Below, in pieces: positions 33,324 through 33,825 of a stretch of DNA of 33,825 nt. A program made the position numbers and the translations under genes. Numbering within the stretch: position 1 is the first letter of the stretch; each line of letters begins with the position of its first letter. The stretch comes from an uncultured Rickettsiales bacterium (GTDB taxonomy: Bacteria; Pseudomonadota; Alphaproteobacteria; UBA8366): the NCBI GenBank assembly GCA_913046825.1, contig CAJWTF010000023.1, forward strand, positions 1 through 33,825. Reading direction: 5' to 3'. The notes under the pieces were generated by a model. It did no database searches and was not told where the DNA came from. It saw nothing but the letters and a program-made list of their open reading frames with translations.

Positions 33324-33825
33324 ATGCTCTATGAAATGCGTACCTATTCCTTTTTGCCAAACGAATTGCCGAAATACCTTAAGCACGCAGAAGAAGTGGG
33401 GCGTCCGGTTCGCGGAAATGACTACGGCGTGAATTGCGGTTATTGGACCAGCGATGTCGGGCAACTGAACCAAGTTTGGCATCTGTGGCGCTACGAAAGT
33501 TATGCCCATCGCGAAGACCTGCGGGCAAAGCTGTCGCAGAACAAAGATTGGACTGAAAAATATGTTGGAGTCATTAAGGAATGGGTAAAACGCCAGGACA
33601 TTCGCCTGTTAAATCCGCAGACTGATTTCACGCCGCCGGAAGGTGACGGCAATGTCTACGAATACCGCTATTATAGGACCTCCGTCGGTGGGGCGGGGCC
33701 TTGGATCAACCATTTCAAGGAGGCACTCCCGCATCGCGAGAAGTATTCGAAGCTTGTCGGTCTTTGGCATACAGAGGCGGGACAACCGAACGAAGTCTCT
33801 CATCTATGGTCATATCCGGACTTGA
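33324..33825 (+). CDS. NIPSNAP family protein, cut by the window end
   Basis: 167 complete codons of an ORF that runs past the last base. The sequence opens MLYEMRTYSFLPNELPKYL and continues with QVWHLWRYESYAHREDLRAKL and, in a second half, VYEYRYYRTSVGGAGPWINHF and EVSHLWSYPDL. These are two dimeric alpha/beta-barrel (NIPSNAP, PF07978) repeats with the usual M-x-E-x-R-x-Y and H-L-W-x-Y motifs. The family's biochemical role in bacteria is not established. The ATG at 33324 follows GAGG at about 8 bases. The 3' end is missing only because of the window boundary. Confidence 0.85.
   Translation, partial: MLYEMRTYSFLPNELPKYLKHAEEVGRPVRGNDYGVNCGYWTSDVGQLNQVWHLWRYESYAHREDLRAKLSQNKDWTEKYVGVIKEWVKRQDIRLLNPQTDFTPPEGDGNVYEYRYYRTSVGGAGPWINHFKEALPHREKYSKLVGLWHTEAGQPNEVSHLWSYPDL

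Overview
The window looks like chromosome of an alphaproteobacterium, probably from the Rhodospirillales or a related environmental lineage. This is inferred from moderate-to-high GC, the gene families present and the product mix: PaaG-like crotonase, hydantoinase/oxoprolinase pairs, phytanoyl-CoA dioxygenases, TauE/SafE exporters, NIPSNAP, DUF1028 and creatininase-family proteins. No rRNA, phage, plasmid or CRISPR structure is visible. One tRNA gene, tRNA-Leu(UAA), is present.

Layout. 1-2.3 kb: crotonase-family enzyme, a gap with at most one small membrane-protein ORF, and a metallo-beta-lactamase-fold hydrolase. 2.3-3.1 kb: a scar holding fragments of an MFS transporter and an adenylation (AMP-binding) domain. 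3.2-5.6 kb (minus): alpha/beta hydrolase and a PLP aminotransferase. 5.8-11.05 kb (plus): hyuA-like and hyuB-like subunits, then a GrdB/PrdB-like reductase gene interrupted by an in-frame UGA, then an overlapping glutaredoxin gene. 11.2-14.1 kb (minus): phytanoyl-CoA dioxygenase, LplT-like MFS protein and alpha/beta hydrolase, probably one operon. 14.8-16.3 kb: TVP38/TMEM64 membrane protein, tRNA-Leu and two very small genes (a lipoprotein and a two-helix membrane protein). 16.4-20.2 kb (minus): phosphodiesterase, CinA/MoaB-like protein, TauE/SafE and DUF1028. 20.4-21.8 kb: histidine phosphatase and a second phytanoyl-CoA dioxygenase. 21.8-23.8 kb (minus): DEAD-box RNA helicase. 24.0-25.4 kb: prephenate-dehydratase-like protein and a second TauE/SafE. 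25.4-28.8 kb (minus): a fused acyl-CoA carboxylase split by one in-frame UAA. 28.9-31.1 kb: rimO and an HTH/PBP-like regulator. 31.3-33.8 kb: Asp/Glu-racemase-like protein, a transposase remnant, a creatininase-family protein and a NIPSNAP gene cut by the window end.

The most important point is the gene at 9853-10800. Conventional calling would report a 186-aa protein ending at UGA plus a separate downstream ORF. The two halves are in the same frame and together make one protein of the glycine/sarcosine/betaine/D-proline reductase selenoprotein-B family. The UGA falls where related proteins carry Cys in a CxxC motif, giving U-P-V-C. A hairpin fitting the bacterial SECIS rules lies just downstream (10417-10450). 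The next gene, a glutaredoxin with a CVPC motif, overlaps the stop codon by one base, so selenoprotein and thiol reductant are probably made together. No selA, selB, selC or selD is in the window, so the organism's ability to make selenocysteine must be checked elsewhere.

The second notable point is the carboxylase. A single UAA splits what is otherwise an uninterrupted biotin carboxylase, biotinyl and carboxyltransferase reading frame of about 1,120 codons.
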